Below are positions 43,053 to 52,013 of a stretch of DNA of 64,000 nt, piece after piece. The first letter of the stretch is position 1; each line of letters starts with the position of its first letter. Below the pieces are notes generated by a model. That model was not told where the DNA came from, made no database searches, and worked only from the letters and a program-made list of their open reading frames with translations. Location: contig NZ_WNXD01000002.1 of assembly GCF_014172375.1 (NCBI RefSeq), positions 1,240,001-1,304,000 of the forward strand. The letters run 5' to 3'. Source of the DNA: Pedobacter planticolens (GTDB lineage: Bacteria > Bacteroidota > Bacteroidia > Sphingobacteriales > Sphingobacteriaceae). The position numbers and the translations under genes are program-made.

Positions 43053-43884
43053 TTGCCTCGAATATGGAATTTTTTAATGCATCATTTTCTAGAACTTGTT
43101 CTTCCATCGATTTTTCTGTAATTACTTTTTCTTTTTTGGCGGTGGTAAATTCGAATTTTTCATCGTATTCTGGTCTTAACGTTCCCATCCATCTATCCCA
43201 AAATAAAAAATACAACCCATAATTACCTTTAAAGTATTGATGATGCATATTGTGAGCCGTTCCAGTGCTTATCCATTTGCCAATTTTGCTTTTGTGAAAT
43301 TTTGCGGGAAATAATTCATAACCTAAATGGCCATACACGTTATAAACAAACACAATGGTAAAAAATACGGCTAAATGTATTTGATGAACTGGCATGATAA
43401 AAATAATAACCACAAATATACCAGTTTCTACTACAGCTTCTAACGGATGAAAAGAGTAAGCCGTCCAAGGTGTTGGGCTGGTAGATTTATGGTGAATTAA
43501 ATGAAAAAGTCGAAACAATTTTGGGTGATGCATCATTCGGTGAGTCCAATAGAAATAGGCATCGTGAATAAGCAACATCAATGGAAACGCTAAAAAGAAA
43601 TACACCCAGCCGTAATCGCTTACATTTTGATAAAGTAGTGTATAAGGTCGTATTTTATCATTTTCTAAAAAAATTACGGGTAAAGCTCCGAAAATCACGA
43701 TGGTAATAATCGAATAGAAAATATCTCGTTTATGATCAGACATTTTCGGTATTTTCTTTTGCAAACGTCTTCCACTAAATCGTTTATCAAATAATACATA
43801 GAAAATTAAAAAAGCAATTCCGGCGATTAAAAAATAACGGGTTCCTACATCAAAAATATATTTGAGAAAATTTTGTGGGGTCAT
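43042..43884 (-). CDS. Sterol desaturase/fatty acid hydroxylase family membrane protein
   Basis: The 280-residue protein has four or five helices and the three His boxes of the di-iron family: HDAYFYWTHRMMHH, HLIHHKS and HNMHHQYF. These enzymes hydroxylate or desaturate membrane lipids. Some bacterial relatives act on alkylglycerols, carotenoids or sphingolipids; Sphingobacteriaceae make sphingolipids, which makes a sphingolipid hydroxylase a possible reading. It is coupled with the downstream SDR and has its own -7 box at 43911-43918. Confidence 0.9.
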   Translation of the reverse strand: MTPQNFLKYIFDVGTRYFLIAGIAFLIFYVLFDKRFSGRRLQKKIPKMSDHKRDIFYSIITIVIFGALPVIFLENDKIRPYTLLYQNVSDYGWVYFFLAFPLMLLIHDAYFYWTHRMMHHPKLFRLFHLIHHKSTSPTPWTAYSFHPLEAVVETGIFVVIIFIMPVHQIHLAVFFTIVFVYNVYGHLGYELFPAKFHKSKIGKWISTGTAHNMHHQYFKGNYGLYFLFWDRWMGTLRPEYDEKFEFTTAKKEKVITEKSMEEQVLENDALKNSIFEANEK

Positions 43885-43910
43885 AATGGCTATTAAAAGA
43901 GGGTGTTGAA

Positions 43911-43918
43911 CAAAAATA
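43911..43918 (-). promoter_or_regulatory. -7 promoter box of the sterol-desaturase-like/SDR unit
   Basis: On the minus strand it reads TATTTTTG, 26 nt before the ATG at 43884, giving a leader of about 20 nt. Confidence 0.45.
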
Positions 43919-43939
43919 AGTAAAATGCGTTACATTATT

Positions 43940-45070
43940 TTATTCGTCAGTTGCAAAAAGTTCTGATGCAATACCATCTGCAAATAATTTCCCTTCGTGA
44001 GTAAGATGAATGATATTGTTATTTAAAACTAATCTTCCATTATCAATAAATGGTTTGATTTGTTTAAACGTTTGCTCAGCATAATTTTTGCCAAAATCAG
44101 TAGTTATTTTTTGTAAATCTGTTCCCCACATGGTGCGAAGAGAAGTCATAATATATTCGTTAAAACGATCAATTTCGCTTAATTCTTCAATGTCTTCTGC
44201 TAATTTTTGCGAGGTTAAAGCACTTAAATATTTTGCATTATTAGCTATGTTGATATATCTGTTGAAACCATCAAAACCATGCGCCGAAGGTCCAATACCC
44301 AAATATGGCACGCCTTTCCAGTAATTAGTGTTATGAACTGCATATTTGCTAGGCAAACTATAGTTCGAAATCTCATAATGCTCAAAATTATTCTTAGTCA
44401 ATTGATCAGTTAAGATTAAAAATTGAGATGCACTTTGTTCCTCATTTATGGGTGTTTGTTTACCTTTTTGTATCGCGTTAGCTAAAGCTGTACGAGCTTC
44501 TACCGTAAGTGAATAAGCTGAAATATGCGGGGTTTGTAAGGATAAAATGGTTTGAATATTAGACAATAATTTTTCGTCGGTTAGTAATGGATAACCGTAA
44601 ATTAAATCTATACTTAAGTTCTCAAATCCTGCATCTTGACTTCTTTTGATACAGTTTATGGCTTCATCCGCATTATGCGCTCTGTTCATCCAAACTAAAT
44701 CTTCATTAAAAAAAGATTGAATGCCAATGCTAAATCTATTAATTGGAAGTTGGCGTAGTTCGTTTATTTTTTTGGCATCAAGATCATCAGGGTTAGCTTC
44801 AATAGTAATTTCGGCATTGGCCGAGATAGAAAAACATTCGGTTAGTGTATCGAAAATTTGTTGAAGTGAGGCCGCAGATAACACAGAAGGAGTGCCGCCA
44901 CCAAAATAAATGCTACCAATTTGTTCCGTAATGCGATCTTTTTTGAGTCTAATTTCTGTACAAATTGCATCTGTCATCTCATCCACATACTTAAAAGAAG
45001 TAGAAAAATGAAAATCGCAATAGGTACAAGCCTTTTTGCAGAAGGGAATATGGATATAAATGCCAGCCAT
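43940..45070 (-). CDS. hemW: Radical SAM heme chaperone HemW-like protein
   Basis: The start at 45070 (MAGIYIHIPFCKKACTYCDF) matches the family N-terminus, and a -7 box lies 4 nt before it; the longer frame adds 28 unsupported residues. The 376-residue protein has the radical-SAM cluster motif CKKACTYCDFHF and the GGGTPS SAM-binding loop, then a C-terminal HemW domain. The CxxxCxxC followed by DF, and the length, fit HemW, a heme chaperone, better than coproporphyrinogen dehydrogenase HemN. The nearby hemD and the upstream oxidase cluster make a heme link sensible. Confidence 0.88.
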   Translation of the reverse strand: MAGIYIHIPFCKKACTYCDFHFSTSFKYVDEMTDAICTEIRLKKDRITEQIGSIYFGGGTPSVLSAASLQQIFDTLTECFSISANAEITIEANPDDLDAKKINELRQLPINRFSIGIQSFFNEDLVWMNRAHNADEAINCIKRSQDAGFENLSIDLIYGYPLLTDEKLLSNIQTILSLQTPHISAYSLTVEARTALANAIQKGKQTPINEEQSASQFLILTDQLTKNNFEHYEISNYSLPSKYAVHNTNYWKGVPYLGIGPSAHGFDGFNRYINIANNAKYLSALTSQKLAEDIEELSEIDRFNEYIMTSLRTMWGTDLQKITTDFGKNYAEQTFKQIKPFIDNGRLVLNNNIIHLTHEGKLFADGIASELFATDE

Positions 45071-45074
45071 TGCG

Positions 45075-45082
45075 CAAAGGTA
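45075..45082 (-). promoter_or_regulatory. -7 promoter box of hemW
   Basis: The minus strand reads TACCTTTG, matching TAnnTTTG; the ATG follows after exactly 4 nt, which predicts a leaderless transcript. Confidence 0.6.
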
Positions 45083-45167
45083 AATTAATTTAGCGCCACA
45101 AGCCATTATCGATAGTAAGTTAGCATTTAAAAGAAGTGCTTTTTGTGAAAACAAAATAATAAAGCAG

Positions 45168-45175
45168 TAAATTTG
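45168..45175 (+). promoter_or_regulatory. Promoter of the DUF4271 gene
   Basis: TAAATTTG (-7) is preceded after 22 bp by TTTG (45142-45145, -33). The spacing and both elements are close to the Bacteroidota consensus. The ATG at 45213 is 37 nt downstream. Confidence 0.6.
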
Positions 45176-45212
45176 TCGTCATTAGGCATAGTTCTATAGT
45201 TGTTTATCTGCG

Positions 45213-46184
45213 ATGTTAAAAAAAGTTTTTTTACTTATTTTATTGTGTTTTAGTACGTTATTGGTGTCGATAAAAGCGCAGCAAATACCTTTAGCAACTG
45301 ATAGTATTTCTGGAGTTTCTTTACCAACAGATAGCCTAGATTCCGCTCAAACTATAACAATTATTGCAGAAGATACCATTACTCCACGTAGTTTAAGATT
45401 ACCCGATTCCTTAACAAAAGCACTTATTACAGATAGCTTAAAAAAAGGATTTGGTTATCCAAAACTCGATTTTAAGGTTCTAGTAGATGATTTTCTACGC
45501 AATTCTGTAAATAAAGGTCCACGTCAAGTAGGAGATGCATTAACCAAAGGCGATGTTTGGATATTAGCATTTATCGCTTTCCTTTTGGTGCTATTTGCAA
45601 TTCTAAAAAACGTGTTTTCTAAACAAATGATGGCAATTATTTTGTCCTTTTTTAGCAATAGAGCATTAGGTAATTTAAATAAGGAGGATAACCTATTTAC
45701 TTCTTGGCCTTTTCTGCTACTTTTTGTTCAATTTGGGTTTACCATTGGGATGTTTTTTTATCTCGTTGCCCAATATCAAAAGCTAGATTATGTCGCAAAT
45801 GGCTTCCAGTTTTTTGTAACAATTTCAATAGTCATTATAGTTTTATATGTATTAAAAATTGTGCTATTACGCTTACTTGGCTATATATTTAATATCCAAA
45901 AACCAGTAAACGAATACATCTCTATATTATATTTAAGTTATTTTAACGCCTCTTTATTGTTCACTCCATTAGTTATTGCGTTTGCGCTATCTCCACTAAA
46001 ACATGGCTCCTTTTATGTTGCAGCAGCTATAGTTTTAGTATTAGTTATCTTTGTTTTTCAATTTATTAGGGCAGGAGTAAATATTTTATCTCATTATAGG
46101 TTTTCAAAAGTCTATTTATTTTTGTACTTTTGCACCCTCGAAATTTGCCCTATATTAATATTAATCAAGGCAATAGGATTTTAA
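45213..46184 (+). CDS. DUF4271 family membrane protein
   Basis: The 323-residue protein has a signal-like N-terminus ending at about residue 22 (IKAQQ), a Ser/Thr-rich exported stretch to ~100, and six to seven helices after that, with FGYPKLDFKVLVDDFLRN just before the first. This order is that of DUF4271, a Bacteroidota family usually encoded next to hemD. Function is unknown. Two -7 boxes within its last codons (46117-46132) may drive hemD. Confidence 0.85.
   Translation: MLKKVFLLILLCFSTLLVSIKAQQIPLATDSISGVSLPTDSLDSAQTITIIAEDTITPRSLRLPDSLTKALITDSLKKGFGYPKLDFKVLVDDFLRNSVNKGPRQVGDALTKGDVWILAFIAFLLVLFAILKNVFSKQMMAIILSFFSNRALGNLNKEDNLFTSWPFLLLFVQFGFTIGMFFYLVAQYQKLDYVANGFQFFVTISIVIIVLYVLKIVLLRLLGYIFNIQKPVNEYISILYLSYFNASLLFTPLVIAFALSPLKHGSFYVAAAIVLVLVIFVFQFIRAGVNILSHYRFSKVYLFLYFCTLEICPILILIKAIGF
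46117..46132 (+). promoter_or_regulatory. Two abutting -7 boxes upstream of hemD
   Basis: TATTTTTG and TACTTTTG lie end to end inside the 3' end of the DUF4271 gene, about 70 bp before the hemD start. Each matches TAnnTTTG. They could give two start points 8 nt apart. Confidence 0.45.
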
Positions 46185-46201
46185 AGAGGTAATTAGTTAA
46201 A

Positions 46202-46972
46202 ATGCAGGAAAAGATAGAAGATAGGTTACGTAAAGTTAAAAGTATACTGATCACTTTACCAAAGCCCGAAACAGAAAAATCACCTTATTTTGATCTGGCT
46301 AAAAAGTACAATTTGAAAATCGACTTTCGGTCATTTATTCACGTTGAGGGAGTTCCTGCCAGAGATTTTAGAAAAGATAAAATCAATTTAGCAGAGTTTA
46401 CTGCTGTGGTTTTTACAAGTCGTAACGCAGTTGATCATTTTTTCAGAATATGTGAAGAAATGAGATACGAAGTGCCAGCAGACTTAAAATATTTCTGTAT
46501 TTCAGAATCTACTGCCTTATATCTTCAAAAATATATTCAATATAGAAAACGTAAAATTTTCTTCGGAAAGCAGACTGCTTCAGATTTAGCAGAAGTTTTG
46601 AAAAAACACGCTGGAGAGAAATTTTTATATCCTTGTTCTGATGTAGCTACTGAAGACACTATGAATTTCCTGCAAAAAAATGGTTATGATGTTACTCCTG
46701 CAGTTTTATTTAAAACGGTAGTTAGTGATTTATCCGACTTAGCAGAGGTTTTTTATGATGTAATTGCGTTTTTCAGTCCATCAAGTATACAATCCCTTTA
46801 TACTAATTTTCCAAATTTTAAGCAAAACAATACTCGGATAGCTGTATTTGGCCTAAATACCAATAAAGCTGCAACAGATGCTGGGCAAATTGTAGACATT
46901 GCTGCGCCTAGTCCGGAAGCACCTTCTATGATTATGGCGATAGAAAATTACATTAAAAAATCTAATAAGTAA
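46202..46972 (+). CDS. hemD: Uroporphyrinogen-III synthase
   Basis: HemD closes hydroxymethylbilane to uroporphyrinogen III in heme synthesis. The 256-residue protein has two-domain HemD character: ILITLPKPETEKSPYFDLA at the start, AVVFTSRNAVDHFF with the family's TSxNAV segment, FLYPCSDVATEDTMNFL, and VIAFFSPSSIQSL with the FxSPSxV segment near the second domain. These match well despite the family's low conservation. The gene follows DUF4271 with a 17-bp gap. Confidence 0.88.
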   Translation: MQEKIEDRLRKVKSILITLPKPETEKSPYFDLAKKYNLKIDFRSFIHVEGVPARDFRKDKINLAEFTAVVFTSRNAVDHFFRICEEMRYEVPADLKYFCISESTALYLQKYIQYRKRKIFFGKQTASDLAEVLKKHAGEKFLYPCSDVATEDTMNFLQKNGYDVTPAVLFKTVVSDLSDLAEVFYDVIAFFSPSSIQSLYTNFPNFKQNNTRIAVFGLNTNKAATDAGQIVDIAAPSPEAPSMIMAIENYIKKSNK

Positions 46973-47070
46973 TTTTTCATAACATGTGCCGTTACTTCAT
47001 CAATATTTGAAGAATTTCTGCTCGTAAAAACAATTTTCTTCACCTTAAATCTTAGTTGAGATGATGGATA

Positions 47071-47113
47071 ATTTAAACTAAATAACTTATTTTTAATCGG
47101 TTATAGTTTAAAT
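47071..47113. promoter_or_regulatory. Imperfect inverted repeat in the gldKLMN leader region
   Basis: Arms ATTTAAACTAAATAAC (47071-47086) and GTTATAGTTTAAAT (47100-47113) pair except for two extra bases on the left. A shorter hairpin, TTTTATC-GATAAAA, follows at 47157-47180. No perfect TAnnTTTG box is seen in this 246-bp spacer; these structures may be operator or leader elements. Confidence 0.4.
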
Positions 47114-47218
47114 ATTTATTGCAAGGTGAGGCGGATTTATTTGTATAAATAATTGTTTTTATCAAGGATTTTCGATAAAATTGCTATAAAATAATATGAT
47201 ACTGCATTAACGGATTTT

Positions 47219-48550
47219 ATGAGAAAAATATACTTTCTTAATTTTTTGATTATCACTAGTTTGCTGATGAGCTGTAAAAGCGGACAAAATGGAGAGCTTG
47301 TCGGGGCATACAACAAAAAATTTAAGAACAAAACAATTCCTTATGGGATGGTTTTTATCCCGCCAGGGAGAACTTTAATCGGTATGACTGATGAAGATAT
47401 TAGTTTTTATCAGGGTACACCAAGCCGTATGACCTCGTTTGCTGCTTTTTATATGGATCAAACGGAAATTACAAACGCAGAATACAGACAGTTTGTAAAT
47501 TGGGTTAGAGATTCTGTTGCAGTAACCTCTTTAGGTAGATCTGGTGCGCCAAACTTATATATGCCACAACCAGCCGCCGCTGCAGGAACCACAGCATCTG
47601 GTCAACAAAATATTAACTGGAAAGCTATAGGAAAAAGTGGCGTGCTTTGGGGGAAAAATAGTGCATACAAAGCTAGATTGCAAAATATGTATTATTCGGG
47701 TAACGATGCCTTACCAGGTAAAAATGAATTTGATATTCGTAAATTCAGATATGCATACAGTTATTTAGATCACGATTTAGAAGCGGCAGGTAGAAACGAT
47801 CCAAGTAAAAGCAGACAAGATTTCATACAAACATATACTGATAATCCTACACCAGGTAAAGCAAATGAGCATCCTTCGGTTAGTATATATCCAGATACTT
47901 TAGTTTGGAAATTGGATTTTTCTTATGCTCAAAATGATCCAATGGTTGATTCTTATTTTAACCACCCATCTTATGATGGATATCCAGTTGTTGGTGTAAC
48001 ATGGGATCAAGCAACAGCTTTTTGTAATTGGAGAACTGTTTTATATAGAAATATAGCTGCAGCAAGAAAACAACCAGAAAACGTAAGATTAAAATATAGA
48101 TTGCCAACAGACCAAGAGTTTGAATATGCTGCCAGAGGCGGAAGAACACAAACTAAATATCCATGGGGTGGTCCTTATATTAAAAATACAAAAGGTTGTT
48201 TACAAGCAAACTTTAAAGTAGGTAGAGGTAATTATACTGATGATGGTGGATTGTACACTGTAGATGCTAGAGCTTATATTCCGAATGATTACGGTTTATA
48301 CAACATGGCAGGTAACGTAGCAGAATGGACAGTAACAGCTTATAACAGATCAGCAACAAGTTTATTGTCAGATTTTAGCCCCAATTATGTAAATACAGCT
48401 AAAGGAGCTAAAGTAGTAAGAGGTGGCTCATGGAAAGACATAGGTTTCTTTTTGCAAAATTCTGTAGGTACATACGAGTATCAAGATAAAGCAAGATCTT
48501 ATATCGGTTTCCGTTGTGTTTCTGATTATCCTGGCAATGCATTAAATTAA
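47219..48550 (+). CDS. gldK: Type IX secretion / gliding motility lipoprotein GldK
   Basis: The 443-residue lipoprotein (signal ending LLMSC) has a formylglycine-generating-enzyme/sulfatase-modifying fold: IPYGMVFIPPGRTLIGMTDE, DQTEITNAEYRQFVNW, YRLPTDQEFEYAARGG and a RGGSWKD to YIGFRCV end. The Cys that is catalytic in formylglycine enzymes is absent in the RGGSW region, as in GldK/GldJ, so it is structural. GldK forms the periplasmic ring of the T9SS with GldN beneath the outer membrane. It begins the gldKLMN operon. Confidence 0.92.
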   Translation: MRKIYFLNFLIITSLLMSCKSGQNGELVGAYNKKFKNKTIPYGMVFIPPGRTLIGMTDEDISFYQGTPSRMTSFAAFYMDQTEITNAEYRQFVNWVRDSVAVTSLGRSGAPNLYMPQPAAAAGTTASGQQNINWKAIGKSGVLWGKNSAYKARLQNMYYSGNDALPGKNEFDIRKFRYAYSYLDHDLEAAGRNDPSKSRQDFIQTYTDNPTPGKANEHPSVSIYPDTLVWKLDFSYAQNDPMVDSYFNHPSYDGYPVVGVTWDQATAFCNWRTVLYRNIAAARKQPENVRLKYRLPTDQEFEYAARGGRTQTKYPWGGPYIKNTKGCLQANFKVGRGNYTDDGGLYTVDARAYIPNDYGLYNMAGNVAEWTVTAYNRSATSLLSDFSPNYVNTAKGAKVVRGGSWKDIGFFLQNSVGTYEYQDKARSYIGFRCVSDYPGNALN

Positions 48551-48588
48551 AAAATCAACAAACAACAAAATAAAACTTTAAACAAATT

Positions 48589-49395
48589 ATGGCAGCAAGA
48601 AAACAACCAGGTTGGTTACATGTGGCAATTTCCTGGGGAGCGAGTATAGTAATTATCGGTGCATTATGTAAAATTATTCACTTTGGTGGATCATGGGCAA
48701 ACGTAATTATTGGAGTGGGATTAGGTGTAGAGGCATTATTATTCTTCTTAACAGGATTTTTTCCGCCAGAACCAGAGCTGCCTTGGGAACGCGTTTATCC
48801 TGAATTAAACATGGGGTTTGCAGGTGAATTGCCAAAAGCTACAGCTAGACCAGTTGTTTCTTCGGGATCTTCTTCAACTGCTGCATTGGATGATATGTTA
48901 GATAAAGCTAAAATTGGACCAGAATTAATCGAGAGTTTAGGTACTGGCCTACGCACTTTTGGTGATAAAGTAGCCACAATTTCTAACGTTAGCGATGCTG
49001 CAATTGCGACAAATGAATTTACTGGAAAAGTAAAAACAGCTTCGTCGAGCTTTGATAATTTAAGTAATGCCTTTGGTAAAGCTACTGCCCAGTTAGTAGA
49101 AATGGGAGAAAGTAGTGTTGATTCTAAAGCTTACCATGATCAAGTAAATAATTTAGCTAAAAATTTATCAGCCTTAAATGCGGTATATGAATTAGAGTTA
49201 CAAGATTCAAGCGCTCATTTAAAATCAATGAATAAGTTCTATCAGAACTTATCTTTAACTATGGGTAATTTCAATGAATCGATGGAAGACTCTAAACAGT
49301 TTAAAGAAGAAGTAGGTAAATTGGCTAAAAACTTAGCGTCATTAAATGCAATTTATGGCAATATGTTAACCGCTATGAACCAACCACGTACATAA
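48589..49395 (+). CDS. gldL: Type IX secretion motor protein GldL
   Basis: The 268-residue protein has two helices near residues 14-31 and 38-58 and a long cytoplasmic coiled-coil tail. A Glu (GVGLGVEALLFFL) lies within the second helix at the position of the proton-path Glu of GldL. GldL forms the stator pentamer of the proton-driven motor with GldM. The first helix contains a His and a Lys (LCKIIHFGGSWANVII), also typical. Spacers of 38 and 44 bp link it to its neighbours. Confidence 0.93.
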   Translation: MAARKQPGWLHVAISWGASIVIIGALCKIIHFGGSWANVIIGVGLGVEALLFFLTGFFPPEPELPWERVYPELNMGFAGELPKATARPVVSSGSSSTAALDDMLDKAKIGPELIESLGTGLRTFGDKVATISNVSDAAIATNEFTGKVKTASSSFDNLSNAFGKATAQLVEMGESSVDSKAYHDQVNNLAKNLSALNAVYELELQDSSAHLKSMNKFYQNLSLTMGNFNESMEDSKQFKEEVGKLAKNLASLNAIYGNMLTAMNQPRT

Positions 49396-49439
49396 TTAGT
49401 TTCTATTATTTAAATCAGTAAACAAAAATCTAATTTAAC

Positions 49440-50975
49440 ATGGCTGGAGGAAAAGAAACGACAAGGCAGAAGATGATTAATATCATGTATTTGGTATTGT
49501 TAGCTATGCTTGCTTTAAACGTTTCAGACGCAATCTTAAATGCTTTTAAGAATATTAACGATAGTTTAGATGCCTCAAAAACGAATGTAAGCTCGGGCTT
49601 AGATCAAACTTTTAGTGCATTTGAAGAAACAGAATTAAAAAATAAACCCGAACGTGCTCAACCACTTTGGGATAGAGCTCAAAAAGTAAAAGCTTATGCT
49701 GAAGAGTTGAATAAAGAAATTCAAAGACTTAAAGATGAGTTTAAAGTGAAGGGCGATGGAATTGATCCAGAAACTGGAGATTTTGTGTTGAGAGACAATT
49801 TAGATATTGCTCAAAACATTATGATCAATAAAAAAGAAGGAGAAAAACTAAAAGCAAAAATTAATGATACTAGAGCGAAATTAATTGCATTATTAGATGA
49901 AAAAGATAGAGCAAACGTATCATTTTCTTTAGAAGCTAAAGATCCTTTAAAAGCTGTAAATGGAAAAAAATGGGAAGATGTTAATTTTGGAGAAGGAACT
50001 CCATTAACAGCTGCAAATACCATTTTAACCAAAATACAAGCAGATTTAAAAAATGCAGAATCGGAAGTAGTTCGAAAAATCTTCGGTAAAATGAGCGAAA
50101 CTACAATTATCATGGATGAGTTTAAAGCTGTTGCTGTACCTTCTAGTAGTTATGTAATTCAAGGTCAACCTTACAAAGCTGACATTTTCTTAACGGCAAG
50201 AGATACGAAATCAAATCCAGAAATTACGGTAGGTGGTAGCTCTTTAGGAGTTGTAAAAGGTATAGCTACGTATACTGGTGGTACAGGATCGGTAGGTGAA
50301 TTTACTTGGAAAGGGACAATTCGTGTTAAAAAAACGGATGGTACTTTTGCAACATATTATACTGAGCCTATGAAATATCAGGTTGCAAAACCATCTGCAA
50401 CGGTATCTTCAACTAACTTAAATGTAATTTACGCAGGTATTCCTAATCCGTTTTCGGTTTCGGCACCGGGATTTTCTTTAGAAAGTATTAAAGCTACTAT
50501 TTCAGCTGGCTCAATGACTGGCGGTGCTGGCAAATACAATATTAATGTGCCAGGTAGTTTAATTGGTAATGAAGTAACTATTAGTGTATCTGGAAATAGC
50601 AATGGAAAATCGTTAAGCTTAGGAACTAATAAATTTAGAGTAAAAGGAATTCCTAATCCAGTAGCAAAATTTGCCGGTAAAATGGGAGGAATTATTTCTG
50701 GAAATACAATTGCACGAGAAGGCCAAGTTTCGGCAGCTATAGAAAATTTTGAATTTGATGTCAAAGTAAGAGTTACTAAATTTAGTGTAACAGTTGTTAG
50801 ACCACGCCAAGATGCACAGGTTTATTATTGTACTGGTGATAACTTTAATGCGCAAGCTAAAGCTGCATTATCGAATTTACCATTTAAATCGGTTGTTTAT
50901 ATTGATAATATTGTTGCTCAATTGCCAGATGGACGTACGCCAACTTTAAATTCAATGGTATTTACCGTAAACTAA
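49440..50975 (+). CDS. gldM: Type IX secretion motor protein GldM
   Basis: This 511-residue protein has one N-terminal helix (INIMYLVLLAMLALNVSDAI, about 14-33) followed by a periplasmic helical domain and three beta domains, as in known GldM structures. The motor TM carries the conserved Arg near its start (ETTRQKMINIMYLV). It transmits rotation to the GldK/GldN ring. Coding strands from ~220 on are Gly/Ser/Thr-rich as expected. Confidence 0.93.
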   Translation: MAGGKETTRQKMINIMYLVLLAMLALNVSDAILNAFKNINDSLDASKTNVSSGLDQTFSAFEETELKNKPERAQPLWDRAQKVKAYAEELNKEIQRLKDEFKVKGDGIDPETGDFVLRDNLDIAQNIMINKKEGEKLKAKINDTRAKLIALLDEKDRANVSFSLEAKDPLKAVNGKKWEDVNFGEGTPLTAANTILTKIQADLKNAESEVVRKIFGKMSETTIIMDEFKAVAVPSSSYVIQGQPYKADIFLTARDTKSNPEITVGGSSLGVVKGIATYTGGTGSVGEFTWKGTIRVKKTDGTFATYYTEPMKYQVAKPSATVSSTNLNVIYAGIPNPFSVSAPGFSLESIKATISAGSMTGGAGKYNINVPGSLIGNEVTISVSGNSNGKSLSLGTNKFRVKGIPNPVAKFAGKMGGIISGNTIAREGQVSAAIENFEFDVKVRVTKFSVTVVRPRQDAQVYYCTGDNFNAQAKAALSNLPFKSVVYIDNIVAQLPDGRTPTLNSMVFTVN

Positions 50976-50980
50976 AAATT

Positions 50981-51907
50981 ATGAAAAAAATATTTTTTCT
51001 AGCTATATTTCTTTTAACAGTGGGTTTCGCTTATGCACAAAATCCAGTTACTCCTCCGACAACTGCGGATAAAAAAGTAACGCCTAAAAAGAAAGGCCCA
51101 AAAAAGGATGGCTTTATTTATAGAGAGGAAAGCGTAGCTGATACCGTTGTGCCTTATGCTCCTGTGAATAAAGAAGACGTAGTTTATACAAAGAGAGTAT
51201 GGCGTGAAATAGATCTTCGCGATCGTGGCAACCAAGTATTGGCATCTCCTAAAGTGAGTTTATTAGGGGTTATTTATGATGCAGTTAGCAATGGCGAATT
51301 AGATCTTTATTCTAGTGAGGATGAAGATTTTAAGGGTGAACCGCTAGGGCAGAAAAAAGGTAATGATCCAAAGATCACCAACAGCTCTGCAGCTGATACC
51401 GCTTTTTTAGGTGTTAATCCTGGTACAAATGAAATTAACAGAGCAAATAATGAATTTTTTGCTGCAAGTTTTACCACGTTAAGAATTAAAGAAGATTGGA
51501 TTTTAGATATTAAACGAGGAATTTTCGAACCAAGAATAATTGGTATTGCTCCAGTTAGAATTGATGTTAAAACTCAAGTTGATAATAATGGAAATCCAGT
51601 TCCTGATCCTACAACAGGTAAACCAAGAGCCGATACATTAAAAACTGTAGCCGGCTGGTTATACTTTGATGATTTAAGAGAAATTTTAGTGAAGCATAAA
51701 GTTGCTAATAACCAAAATGATAACTCTGGAATTAACTTCGACGATGTATTTACTAGAAGATTGTTTTTTAGTAATATCACTAAAGTTTCTAATGCTGCTG
51801 ATAATAGAATTGAAGATATTTTATTTAATCCTAAAGAAAGATTATTAGAATCTGAACGTATTAAAAAGGCAATGGCCGATTTTGAACAAGGTCTTTGGGA
51901 ATATTAA
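50981..51907 (+). CDS. gldN: Type IX secretion protein GldN
   Basis: The 308-residue exported protein (signal MKKIFFLAIFLLTVGFAYAQ) binds GldK in the periplasmic ring. The stretch TKRVWREIDLRDRGNQVL is the family signature. It follows gldM after 5 bp and closes the operon; a palindrome and a rho-independent terminator lie directly downstream. Confidence 0.92.
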   Translation: MKKIFFLAIFLLTVGFAYAQNPVTPPTTADKKVTPKKKGPKKDGFIYREESVADTVVPYAPVNKEDVVYTKRVWREIDLRDRGNQVLASPKVSLLGVIYDAVSNGELDLYSSEDEDFKGEPLGQKKGNDPKITNSSAADTAFLGVNPGTNEINRANNEFFAASFTTLRIKEDWILDIKRGIFEPRIIGIAPVRIDVKTQVDNNGNPVPDPTTGKPRADTLKTVAGWLYFDDLREILVKHKVANNQNDNSGINFDDVFTRRLFFSNITKVSNAADNRIEDILFNPKERLLESERIKKAMADFEQGLWEY

Positions 51908-51917
51908 AAGAAATTAA

Positions 51918-51979
51918 CGTCATGCTGAATTTATTTCAGCATCTGCTTAAACTAATCCTGAAATAAATTCAGGATGACG
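51918..51979. repeat. Dispersed palindrome (CGTCAT-CTGAATTTATTTCAG family)
   Basis: Arms of about 23 nt at 51918-51940 and 51957-51979 differ by two bases. The outer ends CGTCAT/ATGACG recall the family at 8244-8302 and the inner sequence recalls 34979-34996. It lies between the gldN stop codon and its terminator. Confidence 0.75.
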
Positions 51980-51987
51980 ACACAAGA

Positions 51988-52013
51988 AGCCTCGATTTAT
52001 TCGGGGCTTTTTT
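51988..52013 (+). terminator. Rho-independent terminator of gldKLMN
   Basis: AGCCTCGA (51988-51995) pairs with TCGGGGCT (52001-52008) around a five-base loop, with one T-G pair, and a run of six T follows. It overlaps the stop codon of the convergent uvrC gene by two bases. Confidence 0.85.

Noticed and set aside
45071..45154. N-terminal extension of HemW
   Set aside because: The family begins at MAGIYIHIPFC, and a promoter box lies inside the extension 4 nt before that start.
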